Shown: positions 46,242 to 55,412 of the stretch, in pieces
How positions within the stretch are numbered: the stretch's first letter is position 1
How the letters are laid out: each line of letters opens with the position of its first letter
Origin: Paraburkholderia sp. BL10I2N1
GTDB taxonomy: Bacteria; Pseudomonadota; Gammaproteobacteria; Burkholderiales; Burkholderiaceae
Length of the DNA: 64,000 bases
NCBI RefSeq assembly: GCF_004361815.1
Contig: NZ_SNWA01000001.1
Span: 4,588,001-4,652,000 of the forward strand
Direction of reading: 5' to 3'
Notes under the pieces: model-generated
The model's database searches: none
The model's input: only the letters and a program-made list of their open reading frames with translations
Told to the model about the DNA's origin: nothing
Program-made: the position numbers and the translations under genes

Positions 46242-46880
46242 TTATAGTTCAGCAAGAATGGTCGACGAGGCCGATACTTTCTCGCCGATCGACACGCGCG
46301 GACGGCTGCCCACCGGCAGATACACGTCGACACGTGAACCGAAGCGAATGAAGCCATAGCGCTGGCCGCGCGTAAGCGGCTCGCCGGCGCGAACATAGCA
46401 GAGAATCCGTCGCGCGATCAGACCGGCGATCTGCACCGACGTCACTGTCTGGCCACCGGCCATTTCGATCACGACCGCGTTGCGCTCGTTTTCGAGCGAC
46501 GCTTTATCAACCGCCGCGTTCAGGTAGGCGCCCGGAAAATACTCGACCTTCGAAATCGCACCATCCACCGGCGAGCGTTGCGAGTGGACGTTGAACACAT
46601 TCATGAACACGCTGATCTTCAGCGCTTCCCGGTTGGCATACGGATCATGAGCCGTCTCGACGGCAACGATGCGGCCATCGGCAGGACACAGTACGGCATT
46701 CGCCTGCGTCGGGATCGGCCGCGCCGGATCGCGGAAGAACTGCAAGATGAAGACAAGCAGCAGCCAGAAAGGCCACGCAAAGCCGAACCCCGCGATGGCA
46801 TGGATCAACAACGCAACGACGGCCGCGATCGCGATAAATGGCCAGCCTTCGCGCGCGATGATCGGATGAGGGTAATTCAT
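46242..46880 (-). CDS. psd: Phosphatidylserine decarboxylase proenzyme
   Basis: A 212-residue short-form decarboxylase converting phosphatidylserine to phosphatidylethanolamine. One or two N-terminal membrane segments ([20 protein letters not shown]) are followed by the catalytic domain with [11 protein letters not shown], and the self-cleavage Gly-Ser in [11 protein letters not shown], where serine becomes the pyruvoyl group. I chose ATG 46880 ([13 protein letters not shown]), the usual start of this type; the frame continues 20 codons upstream through the ilvC terminator. It sits between ilvC and pssA. Confidence 0.92.
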   Translation of the reverse strand: MNYPHPIIAREGWPFIAIAAVVALLIHAIAGFGFAWPFWLLLVFILQFFRDPARPIPTQANAVLCPADGRIVAVETAHDPYANREALKISVFMNVFNVHSQRSPVDGAISKVEYFPGAYLNAAVDKASLENERNAVVIEMAGGQTVTSVQIAGLIARRILCYVRAGEPLTRGQRYGFIRFGSRVDVYLPVGSRPRVSIGEKVSASSTILAEL

Positions 46881-46917
46881 GGATGGCTTCTGTATTTTTG
46901 TAAAACCGTAGGATAGC

Positions 46918-46955
46918 AAAAGCCGCCCAGGGTTCAGCACACCTGGACGGCTTTT
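46918..46955 (-). terminator. Intrinsic terminator after ilvC
   Basis: A 14-bp stem with a single mismatch (AAAAGCCGCCCAGG against CCTGGACGGCTTTT) closes a 10-base loop, with a T-tract at the end on the minus strand. It lies between ilvC and psd, so psd-pssA may depend on read-through or a promoter in the short space before psd. Confidence 0.8.
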
Positions 46956-47021
46956 GGGAATATCCGGTAAGCCGACTCGCTATCGCCGCGAGTCCAGGAA
47001 CCGGACAGAAGCAACGCTGGC

Positions 47022-48074
<1,053 letters not shown>

Positions 48075-48148
48075 CTACTTATTGTGTGCTGCATGCCGGG
48101 CTTGCTCAGTGCGCACCCGGCTTCGACCGATACTGGGGCAAACGCGGC

Positions 48149-48640
48149 TTACACCTTCAGAATGCGTTCGCCGCGACCGATCCCCGAGCTGCCCGTGCGG
48201 ACCGTTTCGAGAATCGCGGTAGCGTCGAGCCCTTCGATGAAAGCGTCGAGCTTGTCGCTCGCGCCTGTCAGTTCGATCGTGTAGGTCTTTTCGGTGACGT
48301 CGATGATGCGGCCGCGGAAAATATCCGACATCCGCTTCATCTCCTCACGTTCCTTGCCGACCGCCCTCACCTTGATCAACATCAGCTCGCGCTCGATGTG
48401 GGCGCCCTCGGTAAGGTCGACCACTTTCACCACCTCGATCAGGCGGTTCAGATGCTTCGTGATCTGTTCGATCACGTCGTCCGAGCCAATGGAAACGATG
48501 GTCATGCGCGACAGCGAATGGTCTTCGGTCGGGGCCACCGTCAAGGTTTCAATGTTGTAGCCGCGTGCGGAAAAAAGACCGACCACGCGCGACAACGCGC
48601 CCGGTTCGTTTTCCAGCAGGACGGAAATAATATGTCTCAT
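48149..48640 (-). CDS. ilvH: Acetolactate synthase small subunit
   Basis: A 163-residue regulatory subunit with an N-terminal ACT domain (MRHIISVLLENEPGALSRVVGLFSARGYNIE) that binds valine for feedback inhibition, and a C-terminal domain that activates the catalytic subunit. It lies 110 bases after ilvI; that gap contains a 14-bp perfect palindrome and a small hairpin. Confidence 0.96.
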   Translation of the reverse strand: MRHIISVLLENEPGALSRVVGLFSARGYNIETLTVAPTEDHSLSRMTIVSIGSDDVIEQITKHLNRLIEVVKVVDLTEGAHIERELMLIKVRAVGKEREEMKRMSDIFRGRIIDVTEKTYTIELTGASDKLDAFIEGLDATAILETVRTGSSGIGRGERILKV

Positions 48641-48672
48641 GTTTCGCTTCTTCCAGATGTGTTTCGATGTAT

Positions 48673-48686
48673 GCGAACCGGTTCGC
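48673..48686. repeat. 14-bp perfect palindrome between ilvI and ilvH
   Basis: The sequence GCGAACCGGTTCGC reads the same on both strands. It lies 33 bases upstream of the ilvH ATG. It could be a dimeric regulator site or a processing element; no regulator is implied by sequence alone. Confidence 0.4.
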
Positions 48687-48750
48687 CCGGCTTCACCCGT
48701 TGGCGCCTTTCGTGAAGGCGCGCGCAGCGTTGCCGGCGCACAAACCGTCG

Positions 48751-50514
48751 TTATAGATCTTCCGAGCCGAGGAGCATCTCCGTGATGCCCTTGCCAGCCT
48801 GAACCATCGGCCAGACGTTTTCGGTCGGATCGGTCTGGAAATCGAGAAACACCGTGCGATCCTTCAGGCGCAGCGCTTCCTTGAGCGCCGGCTCGACATC
48901 CGCTGTCTTTTCGATGCGCATGCCGACGTGCCCGTACGCTTCAGCGAGCTTCACGAAATCCGGCAGCGCATCCATGTACGAATGCGAATAGCGCTTGCTG
49001 TATTCGATCTGCTGCCACTGCCGCACCATGCCCAGATAGCGGTTGTTGAGCGAAATGATCTTGATTGGCGTGTCGTACTGCTTGCAGGTCGACAGTTCCT
49101 GAATGCACATCTGGATCGAGCCTTCGCCCGTGATGCAGAGCACGTCGTCGTCCGGGTGCGCCATCTTCACGCCCATCGCCGCCGGCAGGCCGAAACCCAT
49201 CGTGCCGAGACCACCAGAATTGATCCAGCGACGCGGCTTGTTGAAGCGATAGAACTGCGCAGCCCACATCTGGTGCTGGCCGACGTCGGAACACACGAAG
49301 GCATTGCCGTCGGTCAGCTCCCACGCCTTCTCGACCACATACTGCGGCTTGATGATGTCGCTCTTGCGATCGAACTTGAGGCAGTCTTTTGAGCGCCACG
49401 CCTCGATGTCCTTCCACCAGTCGGCGAGCGCCGCGGTGTCCGGGCCATGTTCGGCGGTCTGCAACTGTTCGATCAGTTCCTTCAGCACTTCCTTCACGTC
49501 GCCGACGATCGGAATGTCGACCTTCACGCGCTTGGAAATGGACGACGGATCGATGTCGATGTGGATGATCTTGCGCGGTTGCGAGGCGAAGTGCGTTGGG
49601 TCGCCGATCACACGGTCGTCGAAGCGCGCGCCGATCGCGATCAGCACATCGCAGTGCTGCATCGCCATGTTGGCTTCGTACGTGCCGTGCATGCCAAGCA
49701 TGCCGAGGAATTTTTTGTCGCTTGCGCGGTAGCCGCCCAGCCCCATCAGCGTGTTGGTGACGGGATAGCCGAGCAGATCGGCAAACTGGTTCAGTTCGCG
49801 CGACGCGTCAGCCAGGATGATGCCGCCGCCGGTATAGATATAAGGGCGCTTCGCCGACAGCAGCAGCGCAACCGCCTTGCGGATCTGTCCGGAGTGGCCC
49901 TTCGTCACCGGGTTGTACGAGCGCAGCGACACGCTTTTCAGCGGCTCGTAACGGCACGGCGCCTTCGACACGTCTTTCGGAATGTCGATCAGCACCGGGC
50001 CTGGACGGCCGGTACGGGCGATGTAAAAGGCTTTCTTGACGGTAGCGGCGAGATCGCGCACGTCCTTCACGAGGAAGTTGTGCTTCACGCAGGGACGCGT
50101 GATGCCGACCGTATCGCACTCCTGGAACGCATCCTGGCCAATCGCGGCAGTCGGCACCTGGCCGCTGATCACGACCATCGGAATCGAATCCATATAGGCG
50201 GTGGCGATACCGGTGACCGCATTGGTGACGCCGGGGCCGGAAGTCACGAGGCAGACGCCGACCTTGCCGGTCGAGCGTGCGTAGGCGTCAGCGGCGTGAA
50301 CCGCGGCCTGCTCGTGGCGCACGAGGACGTGCTGGAATTTGTCCTGCTTGTACAACTCGTCGTAAATGTAGAGTACCGAGCCGCCGGGATAGCCCCAGAT
50401 AAACTCGACGTCTTCGTCGGCCAGTGCCTTCATGAGCACGGTGGCGCCGATAGAGTCAGTTTCGGGATGGGGAGTCGTATCCGACGTGGAGAATTCCGCG
50501 CTGGGCATATTCAT
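48751..50514 (-). CDS. ilvI: Acetolactate synthase large subunit, biosynthetic type
   Basis: A 587-residue thiamine diphosphate and FAD enzyme catalysing the first common step of branched-chain amino acid synthesis. Visible blocks are the ThDP-activating glutamate region RHEQAAVHAADAYARSTG, the FAD region, and the diphosphate-binding loop GEGSIQMCIQELSTCKQY followed by NNRYLGMVRQWQ. AAAGGTG precedes the ATG. It is the first gene of the ilvI-ilvH-ilvC block; its upstream region carries an inverted repeat over a promoter-like sequence. Confidence 0.96.
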   Translation of the reverse strand: MNMPSAEFSTSDTTPHPETDSIGATVLMKALADEDVEFIWGYPGGSVLYIYDELYKQDKFQHVLVRHEQAAVHAADAYARSTGKVGVCLVTSGPGVTNAVTGIATAYMDSIPMVVISGQVPTAAIGQDAFQECDTVGITRPCVKHNFLVKDVRDLAATVKKAFYIARTGRPGPVLIDIPKDVSKAPCRYEPLKSVSLRSYNPVTKGHSGQIRKAVALLLSAKRPYIYTGGGIILADASRELNQFADLLGYPVTNTLMGLGGYRASDKKFLGMLGMHGTYEANMAMQHCDVLIAIGARFDDRVIGDPTHFASQPRKIIHIDIDPSSISKRVKVDIPIVGDVKEVLKELIEQLQTAEHGPDTAALADWWKDIEAWRSKDCLKFDRKSDIIKPQYVVEKAWELTDGNAFVCSDVGQHQMWAAQFYRFNKPRRWINSGGLGTMGFGLPAAMGVKMAHPDDDVLCITGEGSIQMCIQELSTCKQYDTPIKIISLNNRYLGMVRQWQQIEYSKRYSHSYMDALPDFVKLAEAYGHVGMRIEKTADVEPALKEALRLKDRTVFLDFQTDPTENVWPMVQAGKGITEMLLGSEDL

Positions 50515-50857
50515 CGTTCACCTTTCGAATTTTCGGCAAAAAATTGATCGGGTGCTCTCTGCCGGGCTTGTGGCTCGGGTTCAAGCGGCGCGTCCAGTTG
50601 ACAGGTGAGCTTCTTGGGCCACACCTCAATTGAGACAAGTCACTTATATTGCGAACCGTCGACGATATCTGCTGCCGTGCTCGCGGTCAAGCAGATATTT
50701 CCGCAATGCGGCATGAACGGAGTACGCCAGGGCAGGTTTTACCGCGCGCGCTCAGCCGCTCTTTTCCCTGGCCGACGCGAAAGTTTGTTAGCATCCGCGA
50801 GTTTTACGACATTTTTCGACCCATTACGCGCACGCTCGCTGCGCCGACCCCCAACGG
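50515..50857. other. Divergent promoter region between ilvI and the sigma factor gene
   Basis: These 343 bases hold the promoters of both divergent genes. Features I can see are a 9-bp inverted repeat at 50665-50698 overlapping a promoter-like pair for ilvI, and a short GTG-initiated frame ending in the ilvI ATG (as ATGA) without branched-chain codon bias. The part next to the sigma factor gene shows no strong ribosome site. Confidence 0.45.
50662..50698 (-). promoter_or_regulatory. Candidate ilvI promoter overlapped by an inverted repeat
   Basis: On the minus strand TTGACC (50690-50685) and TATCGT (50667-50662) are 17 bases apart. An inverted repeat (ATATCTGCT at 50665-50673, AGCAGATAT at 50690-50698) covers parts of both elements, so a bound dimer could block or remodel the promoter. 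Whether Lrp, a LysR-type protein or another regulator binds is not evident. Confidence 0.45.
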
Positions 50858-51421
50858 ATGGCATCAGACAAGGAACTCGCCGATTTTCTGGCGGGCGTCG
50901 AAAGGCGCGCGTTCAAGCAGACGGTCTACGCCGTGCGGGACGACGACGCCGCGCTCGATATCGTGCAGGACGCGATGATCAAGCTCGCCGAAAAATACGG
51001 CGATCGCCCTTCGGCCGAGCTGCCACTTTTGTTTCAGCGTATTCTTCAGAATACGATGCACGACTACTTTCGTCGGCAGAAGGTGCGCAATACGTGGGTC
51101 AGCCTGTTTTCGTCGCTGGGTAATTCAGAAGATGACGAATTCGACCCGCTGGAAACGTTCGAAGCCGAACAGGGATCGGCGGGCGCCGAGAGCAGCGAAC
51201 AAAGGCTCGAGCGTGAACAGGTGCTGCAGCTGATCGACGAAGAGATCCAGAAATTACCGGCACGTCAACGGGAGGCGTTTCTCATGCGTTACTGGGAAGA
51301 TATGGATGTCGCCGAGACTGCGGCTGCCATGGGCTGCTCCGAGGGAAGTGTGAAGACACACTGTTCGCGAGCTACCCATACGCTGGCGCAAGCGCTCAAG
51401 GCTAAAGGAATTACGCTATGA
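50858..51421 (+). CDS. Sigma-70 family RNA polymerase sigma factor (ECF-like)
   Basis: A 187-residue sigma factor with region 2 (DIVQDAMIKLAEKYGDRP, then LFQRILQNTMHDYFRRQK) and region 4 (LPARQREAFLMRYWEDMDVAETAAAMGCSEGSVKTHCSRATHTL). An acidic linker rich in Glu and Ser (about 85-110) lies between them. It lacks regions 1 and 3. The stop overlaps the next gene by ATGA. The following DUF3619 protein has one membrane helix, in the position typical of an anti-sigma factor. Target promoters are unknown. Confidence 0.88.
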   Translation: MASDKELADFLAGVERRAFKQTVYAVRDDDAALDIVQDAMIKLAEKYGDRPSAELPLLFQRILQNTMHDYFRRQKVRNTWVSLFSSLGNSEDDEFDPLETFEAEQGSAGAESSEQRLEREQVLQLIDEEIQKLPARQREAFLMRYWEDMDVAETAAAMGCSEGSVKTHCSRATHTLAQALKAKGITL

Positions 51422-51855
51422 GCTCCGCTCTCGATACTAAAGAACTCGAGTTTGCGCGGCAGTTGCGCCGTGCGCTCGATGAAAATACTGCCAGCATTCC
51501 CTCCGCCACCATCGATCGACTCGCCGTGGCGCGCCGTGCCGCCCTCGCCCGCAAGAAACCCGAAGCGGTTTCGGCGCCGGTGTTCGCGCCCGTCTTCGCC
51601 GCTGCCGGCGCGGGAATGTCCGTCAATGTGCCGATGTTGGAAACGCCGCAGCGCCGCCGCTCGCCGCTGCGCCGCTTCGCGCTGGCGTGGCCGCTCGCCG
51701 CGCTTGTCGTAAGCCTCGTGGCGGTTGCTTACTGGGAAGACCAGCAGCGCACCGCCGAACTCGCCGATATTGACGCCGCCATGCTGAGCGATGACCTGCC
51801 GCTCAACGCGTATCTCGATCACGGCTTCAACGCGTATCTGTCGCGCGCGCACTGA
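51418..51855 (+). CDS. DUF3619 family membrane protein, possible anti-sigma factor
   Basis: The 145-residue protein has a soluble N-terminal half (LEFARQLRRALDENTASIPSATIDRLAVARRAAL), a single transmembrane helix around residues 96-113 (ALAWPLAALVVSLVAVAY), and a short acidic periplasmic end. It matches DUF3619. Translational coupling to the sigma factor and the one-helix topology are what one expects of an anti-sigma factor, but no known anti-sigma zinc motif is present, so this is inference. Confidence 0.78.
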   Translation: MSSALDTKELEFARQLRRALDENTASIPSATIDRLAVARRAALARKKPEAVSAPVFAPVFAAAGAGMSVNVPMLETPQRRRSPLRRFALAWPLAALVVSLVAVAYWEDQQRTAELADIDAAMLSDDLPLNAYLDHGFNAYLSRAH

Positions 51856-51870
51856 GCGAGGATCGATCGG

Positions 51871-52620
51871 GTGAGTTACAAGCGCGGCCTTGCCGTTGTT
51901 TTCGGATGTGCAATCGCGGCCCTTGTGTCCTTCGCCGCGACCTGGCCCCGCTTTTACCCAAAGCCAGTCGCGGCGTCGGCGCCTGTTGCCGGGGCGCCCG
52001 CGAAGGCGGCCGCGCCGTCATTGAACGCCGAGATCCCTGGCTTGCCCAGTGACAGCCCTCATTCCTGGGCCCACCTCTCGCCCGCCGAACGCGTGGCGCT
52101 CGCGCCATTCGCCAGCGAATGGGACGCCTTTAGCGACGCGCGCAAGCGAAAATGGATCAGAATCGCGCAGCGTTATCCGAAGATGACGCCTGAAGCGCAA
52201 AAAAGACTGCACGAGCAGATGACCGAATGGGCGCGCATGACCCCCGAGCAGCGCCGCGTCGCCCGTGAGAACTATCAGGTCTCGAAGGAGTTGCCGCGCG
52301 AGGCGCGCCAGAACGCCTGGAAGGCCTATCAGGAGTTGTCGGAAGAGCAGAAGGAACGGCTCGCCGCCAGTGAACGCAAACGCCGGCCGACCGTCGTCAG
52401 CGCGCCGCCGTCGGGCAAGACCGAAGTCAAGGACATCGACCGGCTCGTCAATGCTCGCGGCGCCAGCGGCACAGGGGCGGCGAGCCATCTGCCGGCGTCC
52501 GTACCAGGAGCGTCGCTGCCCGCTGCGATGCCGGCCGTCCCGGCCGCAAGCAGCGTCGTTCCCGCGACTCCGCTGCCCGTTTCGCCGTCTGAAGCGCCGT
52601 CGCTCTACCACGGCTCCTGA
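51871..52620 (+). CDS. DUF3106 domain protein, membrane-anchored or exported (GTG start)
   Basis: A 249-residue protein with an N-terminal hydrophobic segment (GLAVVFGCAIAALVSFAAT) acting as signal or anchor. Residues about 65-165 form the DUF3106 region, a run of similar short units (WAHLSPAERVALAPFASEWDAF, RKRKWIRIAQRYPKMTPEAQ, MTEWARMTPEQRRVARENY, NAWKAYQELSEEQKERLAA), probably a repeated helical hairpin. The C-terminus is Pro/Ala/Ser-rich. The start is GTG, 15 bases after the DUF3619 stop. It belongs to the sigma factor operon; its function is unknown. Confidence 0.75.
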   Translation: MSYKRGLAVVFGCAIAALVSFAATWPRFYPKPVAASAPVAGAPAKAAAPSLNAEIPGLPSDSPHSWAHLSPAERVALAPFASEWDAFSDARKRKWIRIAQRYPKMTPEAQKRLHEQMTEWARMTPEQRRVARENYQVSKELPREARQNAWKAYQELSEEQKERLAASERKRRPTVVSAPPSGKTEVKDIDRLVNARGASGTGAASHLPASVPGASLPAAMPAVPAASSVVPATPLPVSPSEAPSLYHGS

Positions 52621-52623
52621 CCT

Positions 52624-53166
52624 TTGCTCCGAACTCACCGCCAAGCCGTGTCCAGCCCCCTCGCCACCGCCGACCTGAGTCCGGATAACGCGGCACCTGC
52701 CCCGACCGTCCGCCGACGGCTTGCTACCCTGGTTTACGAAGGCGTGATCCTGTTCGGCATCGTGTTCTTTGCAGGGTATCTGTTCAGCACCCTGACCCAG
52801 CAACGCAACGGCCTCACACATCACAACATCCTTGCGGCGTGGATCGGGCTCGTCGTCGGTGTGTATTTCGTCTGGTTCTGGACCCACGGCGGACAGACAC
52901 TGCCGATGAAAACCTGGCGGCTCCGTCTTGTCGGTGTCGACGGCGCGCCGGTGTCCGTGCCACGCGCGATCGCACGCTACGCGCTGGCGTGGCTGTGGTT
53001 CCTGCCGCCGCTCGCCTTACATCCGCTGCTGGGCCTCTCTGTGCCGCGGACGCTCGTCGCGAGCGCAGCCTGGTTCGCGCTGTGGGCGGCGACCGGCAGC
53101 TTCGGTACGAACCGTCAGTTCCTGCACGACCGGCTTGCCGGCACGCGGATTATCGAACTGAAGTAA
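52624..53166 (+). CDS. RDD family membrane protein
   Basis: A 180-residue protein with the RDD pattern: RRRLATLVYEGVILFGIVFF in the first helix, then GGQTLPMKTWRLRLVG, and NRQFLHDRLAGTRIIEL at the end (the RDD-like arginine and aspartates). About four transmembrane helices are predicted. The marked start is a TTG; GTG at 52648 (VSSPLATADL) is also possible and I cannot decide between them. It ends the sigma factor gene group, 3 bases after the DUF3106 stop. Confidence 0.78.
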   Translation: MLRTHRQAVSSPLATADLSPDNAAPAPTVRRRLATLVYEGVILFGIVFFAGYLFSTLTQQRNGLTHHNILAAWIGLVVGVYFVWFWTHGGQTLPMKTWRLRLVGVDGAPVSVPRAIARYALAWLWFLPPLALHPLLGLSVPRTLVASAAWFALWAATGSFGTNRQFLHDRLAGTRIIELK

Positions 53167-53262
53167 GCCGCTAACCTCTGAAATGGCGCAGGCCACGCCT
53201 TACCCCCTCGCAAAGCTGCTGAGAAGCAACGCTCTCACCTAAGCGCGTAATAAGAAGTTCTT

Positions 53263-53284
53263 GTGACTGTCACGGCACAGTCAC
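53263..53284 (+). promoter_or_regulatory. Pho-box-like direct repeat upstream of the PlcP-like gene
   Basis: CTGTCAC (53267-53273), a 4-base spacer, and CAGTCAC (53278-53284) form a direct repeat with 11-base periodicity, as in the PhoB consensus CTGTCAT-N4-CTGTCAC. The second half differs at its second base. The same bases also make an 8-bp inverted repeat (GTGACTGT with ACAGTCAC), so another dimeric regulator is possible. It lies 45 bases before the first ATG of the downstream gene. Confidence 0.5.
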
Positions 53285-53328
53285 GCGTCGATGGCGGAAT
53301 GCACGTACCGCAACCCGACGCGTGAGCC

Positions 53329-54273
53329 ATGGACCCAAAGACGTCCGCGACTTCCTTCTTCCGCCAGACAGGCCCGGGCGTCGACCCCGTCGCTTTTCGA
53401 CCTGGTGCCGCCCCCGGCAGCCCGCTGCCGCTGTCCCAATCTCCGTCGACATCGATGACAGCCACGGGTCATCACGACGATGACGACGCCGGCCAGCACC
53501 GCTACCGGACGATCTGGCTCTCGGACATCCATCTCGGTTCAAGCGGCTGCCAGGCGCCGTATCTGCTCGACTTTCTGCGGCACAACGAATCGGAATACCT
53601 GTATCTCGTCGGCGACATCATCGACGGCTGGCAGCTGAGAAAAGGCTGGTACTGGCCGCAGGCGCACAACGACGTCGTACAGAAGATCCTGCGCAAGGCA
53701 CGCAAAGGCACCCAGGTCGTGTATATCCCCGGCAATCACGACGAGGCGGCGCGCCAGTTCTGCGACCTCGCCTTCGGCGACATCCACGTGCGTGGCGAAG
53801 CGTTCCACACGACGCTCGCCGGCAAGCGCCTGTGGATCACCCATGGCGACCTGTTCGACGGCGTGATCCAGCACGCGAAGTGGCTCGCCTATCTCGGCGA
53901 CTCGCTGTACACGCTGATCCTGCTCCTGAACCGCTGGTTCAACCGTGTCCGCAACCGGCTCGGCTTCCAGTACTGGTCGCTGTCGCAATACCTGAAGCAT
54001 CAGGTGAAGAACGCCGTGAACTTCATCTCGAAGTTCGAGCACGTGATGACCGACGAGGCACGCCGCCGAGGCTGTGACGGCGTGGTCTGCGGACACATCC
54101 ACAAGGCCGAGATCCGCGACATCGACGGCGTACTGTATTGCAACGATGGCGACTGGGTCGAAAGCCTTTCGGCGCTCGTCGAAACCTTCGAGGGCGAACT
54201 CAAGGTGGTTTACTGGACCGTGATGCGCGCGCCGCAGGTGAACGCGCAGAAAGCCCAGGCGACTGCGGCCTGA
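53329..54273 (+). CDS. PlcP-like metallophosphoesterase (COG2908 family)
   Basis: A 314-residue calcineurin-like phosphoesterase, usually annotated as UDP-2,3-diacylglucosamine diphosphatase. Metal ligands are D66 and H68 (LSDIHLG), D96 (LVGDIIDGW), N136-H137-D138 (PGNHDE), H172 (THGD) and H256/H258 (GHIHKAE). Blocks GWYWPQAHNDVVQKILRKARKGTQVVYIPG and FQYWSLSQYLKHQVKNAV resemble PlcP, the phospholipase C that turns phospholipids into diacylglycerol in phosphate-starved rhizobia. A glycosyltransferase of the Agt type and diacylglycerol kinase follow, favouring PlcP over lipid A function. The first ~57 residues are low complexity; ATG 53455 is an alternative start. Confidence 0.75.
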   Translation: MDPKTSATSFFRQTGPGVDPVAFRPGAAPGSPLPLSQSPSTSMTATGHHDDDDAGQHRYRTIWLSDIHLGSSGCQAPYLLDFLRHNESEYLYLVGDIIDGWQLRKGWYWPQAHNDVVQKILRKARKGTQVVYIPGNHDEAARQFCDLAFGDIHVRGEAFHTTLAGKRLWITHGDLFDGVIQHAKWLAYLGDSLYTLILLLNRWFNRVRNRLGFQYWSLSQYLKHQVKNAVNFISKFEHVMTDEARRRGCDGVVCGHIHKAEIRDIDGVLYCNDGDWVESLSALVETFEGELKVVYWTVMRAPQVNAQKAQATAA

Positions 54274-54362
54274 GTCCACTTCCAGTTCCAGCTACAAGGC
54301 GGTATTGTCAGTAACGGAACCGCTGTACCGCGTCAATCCTTCACTTCACCCGGGCCACAACG

Positions 54363-55394
54363 ATGAAGATTCTGATCGTCACCGATGCATGGGAACCGCA
54401 GGTCAACGGCGTCGTCCGGACGCTGAAGAACACGACGCGCGAATTGACGGCGCTCGGCCATCGCGTCGACCTGCTGACGCCGCTCGAATTCCGCACGATA
54501 CCGTGCCCGACGTACCCTGAAATCCGCCTGTCGCTGCTCCCCAAAAAGCGTCTGCGCCAGCGCATCGACGAGTTCGGACCCGACGCGTTGCACGTTGCTA
54601 CCGAAGGCCCGCTCGGCCTCGCCGCGCGCGCCTATGCGATCCAGCACAAACTGCCGTTCACGACCGCCTATCACACGCGCTTTCCGGAATACGTGCAGGC
54701 CCGCTTCGGCATTCCGCTCGCCGCGACGTACAGGTTCCTGCACTGGTTTCACAAGCCGTCGCTTGCAGTGATGGCGCCGACGCCGGTGGTCAAGGCCGAC
54801 CTCGAAAAATTCGGTTTCACGAACGTCGTGCTGTGGACCCGCGGTGTCGATCTGGACATCTTCCACCAGATGGATTCGAAGGTGCTCAACACGGCGCGGC
54901 CGATCTTCCTGTACGTCGGACGCGTGGCGGTAGAGAAGAACGTCGAGGCATTTCTGAAGCTCGACCTGCCCGGCTCGAAATGGGTTGCCGGCGAAGGCCC
55001 GGCGCTTGCCGAACTGAAGTCGCGCTATCCGCAGGTGAACTATCTCGGTGTGCTGACCCAGGCCGAACTCGCCAAGGTCTACGCGGCCGCCGACGTGTTC
55101 GTGTTCCCGAGCCGCACCGACACGTTCGGTCTGGTGCTGCTCGAAGCGCTCGCGTGCGGCACACCGGTCGCAGCTTACCCGGTGACGGGCCCGATCGACG
55201 TGCTGGGCAACGGCGGCGCCGGAGCGATGAACGAAGATCTGCGTGAGGCCTGTCTCGAAGCGCTGAAGATCGATCGCAACCATGCACGCGCGTGGGCCGA
55301 GCGCTTTTCGTGGGGCGCGGCGTCCGAGCAGTTTGCAACGCATCTGAAGCCGTTGCCGGGTGCATCATTCAGCGAGGAGAGTGCCGCCGCATGA
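54363..55394 (+). CDS. Agt-like GT4 glycosyltransferase, probable diacylglycerol glycosyltransferase
   Basis: A 343-residue GT-B fold enzyme. The N-terminal half has VTDAWEPQVNGVVRTL and PCPTYPEIRLSL, a combination typical of Agt-type enzymes that add glucose or glucuronic acid to diacylglycerol in Agrobacterium. The C-terminal half has the donor-binding GEGPALAEL and FPSRTDTFGLVLLEALACGTP (EX7E motif). It lies 89 bases after the PlcP-like gene on the same strand. Together they would convert phospholipid-derived diacylglycerol into a phosphorus-free glycolipid. The sugar donor is unknown, and a role in other glycoconjugates cannot be excluded. Confidence 0.78.
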   Translation: MKILIVTDAWEPQVNGVVRTLKNTTRELTALGHRVDLLTPLEFRTIPCPTYPEIRLSLLPKKRLRQRIDEFGPDALHVATEGPLGLAARAYAIQHKLPFTTAYHTRFPEYVQARFGIPLAATYRFLHWFHKPSLAVMAPTPVVKADLEKFGFTNVVLWTRGVDLDIFHQMDSKVLNTARPIFLYVGRVAVEKNVEAFLKLDLPGSKWVAGEGPALAELKSRYPQVNYLGVLTQAELAKVYAAADVFVFPSRTDTFGLVLLEALACGTPVAAYPVTGPIDVLGNGGAGAMNEDLREACLEALKIDRNHARAWAERFSWGAASEQFATHLKPLPGASFSEESAAA

Positions 55395-55412
55395 AGCGGC
55401 GCGCGACCAGAC

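Noticed and set aside
50515..50627. GTG-initiated 37-codon frame overlapping the ilvI ATG as a leader peptide
   Set aside because: It has few Ile, Val or Leu codons and no ribosome site; chance overlap is more likely.
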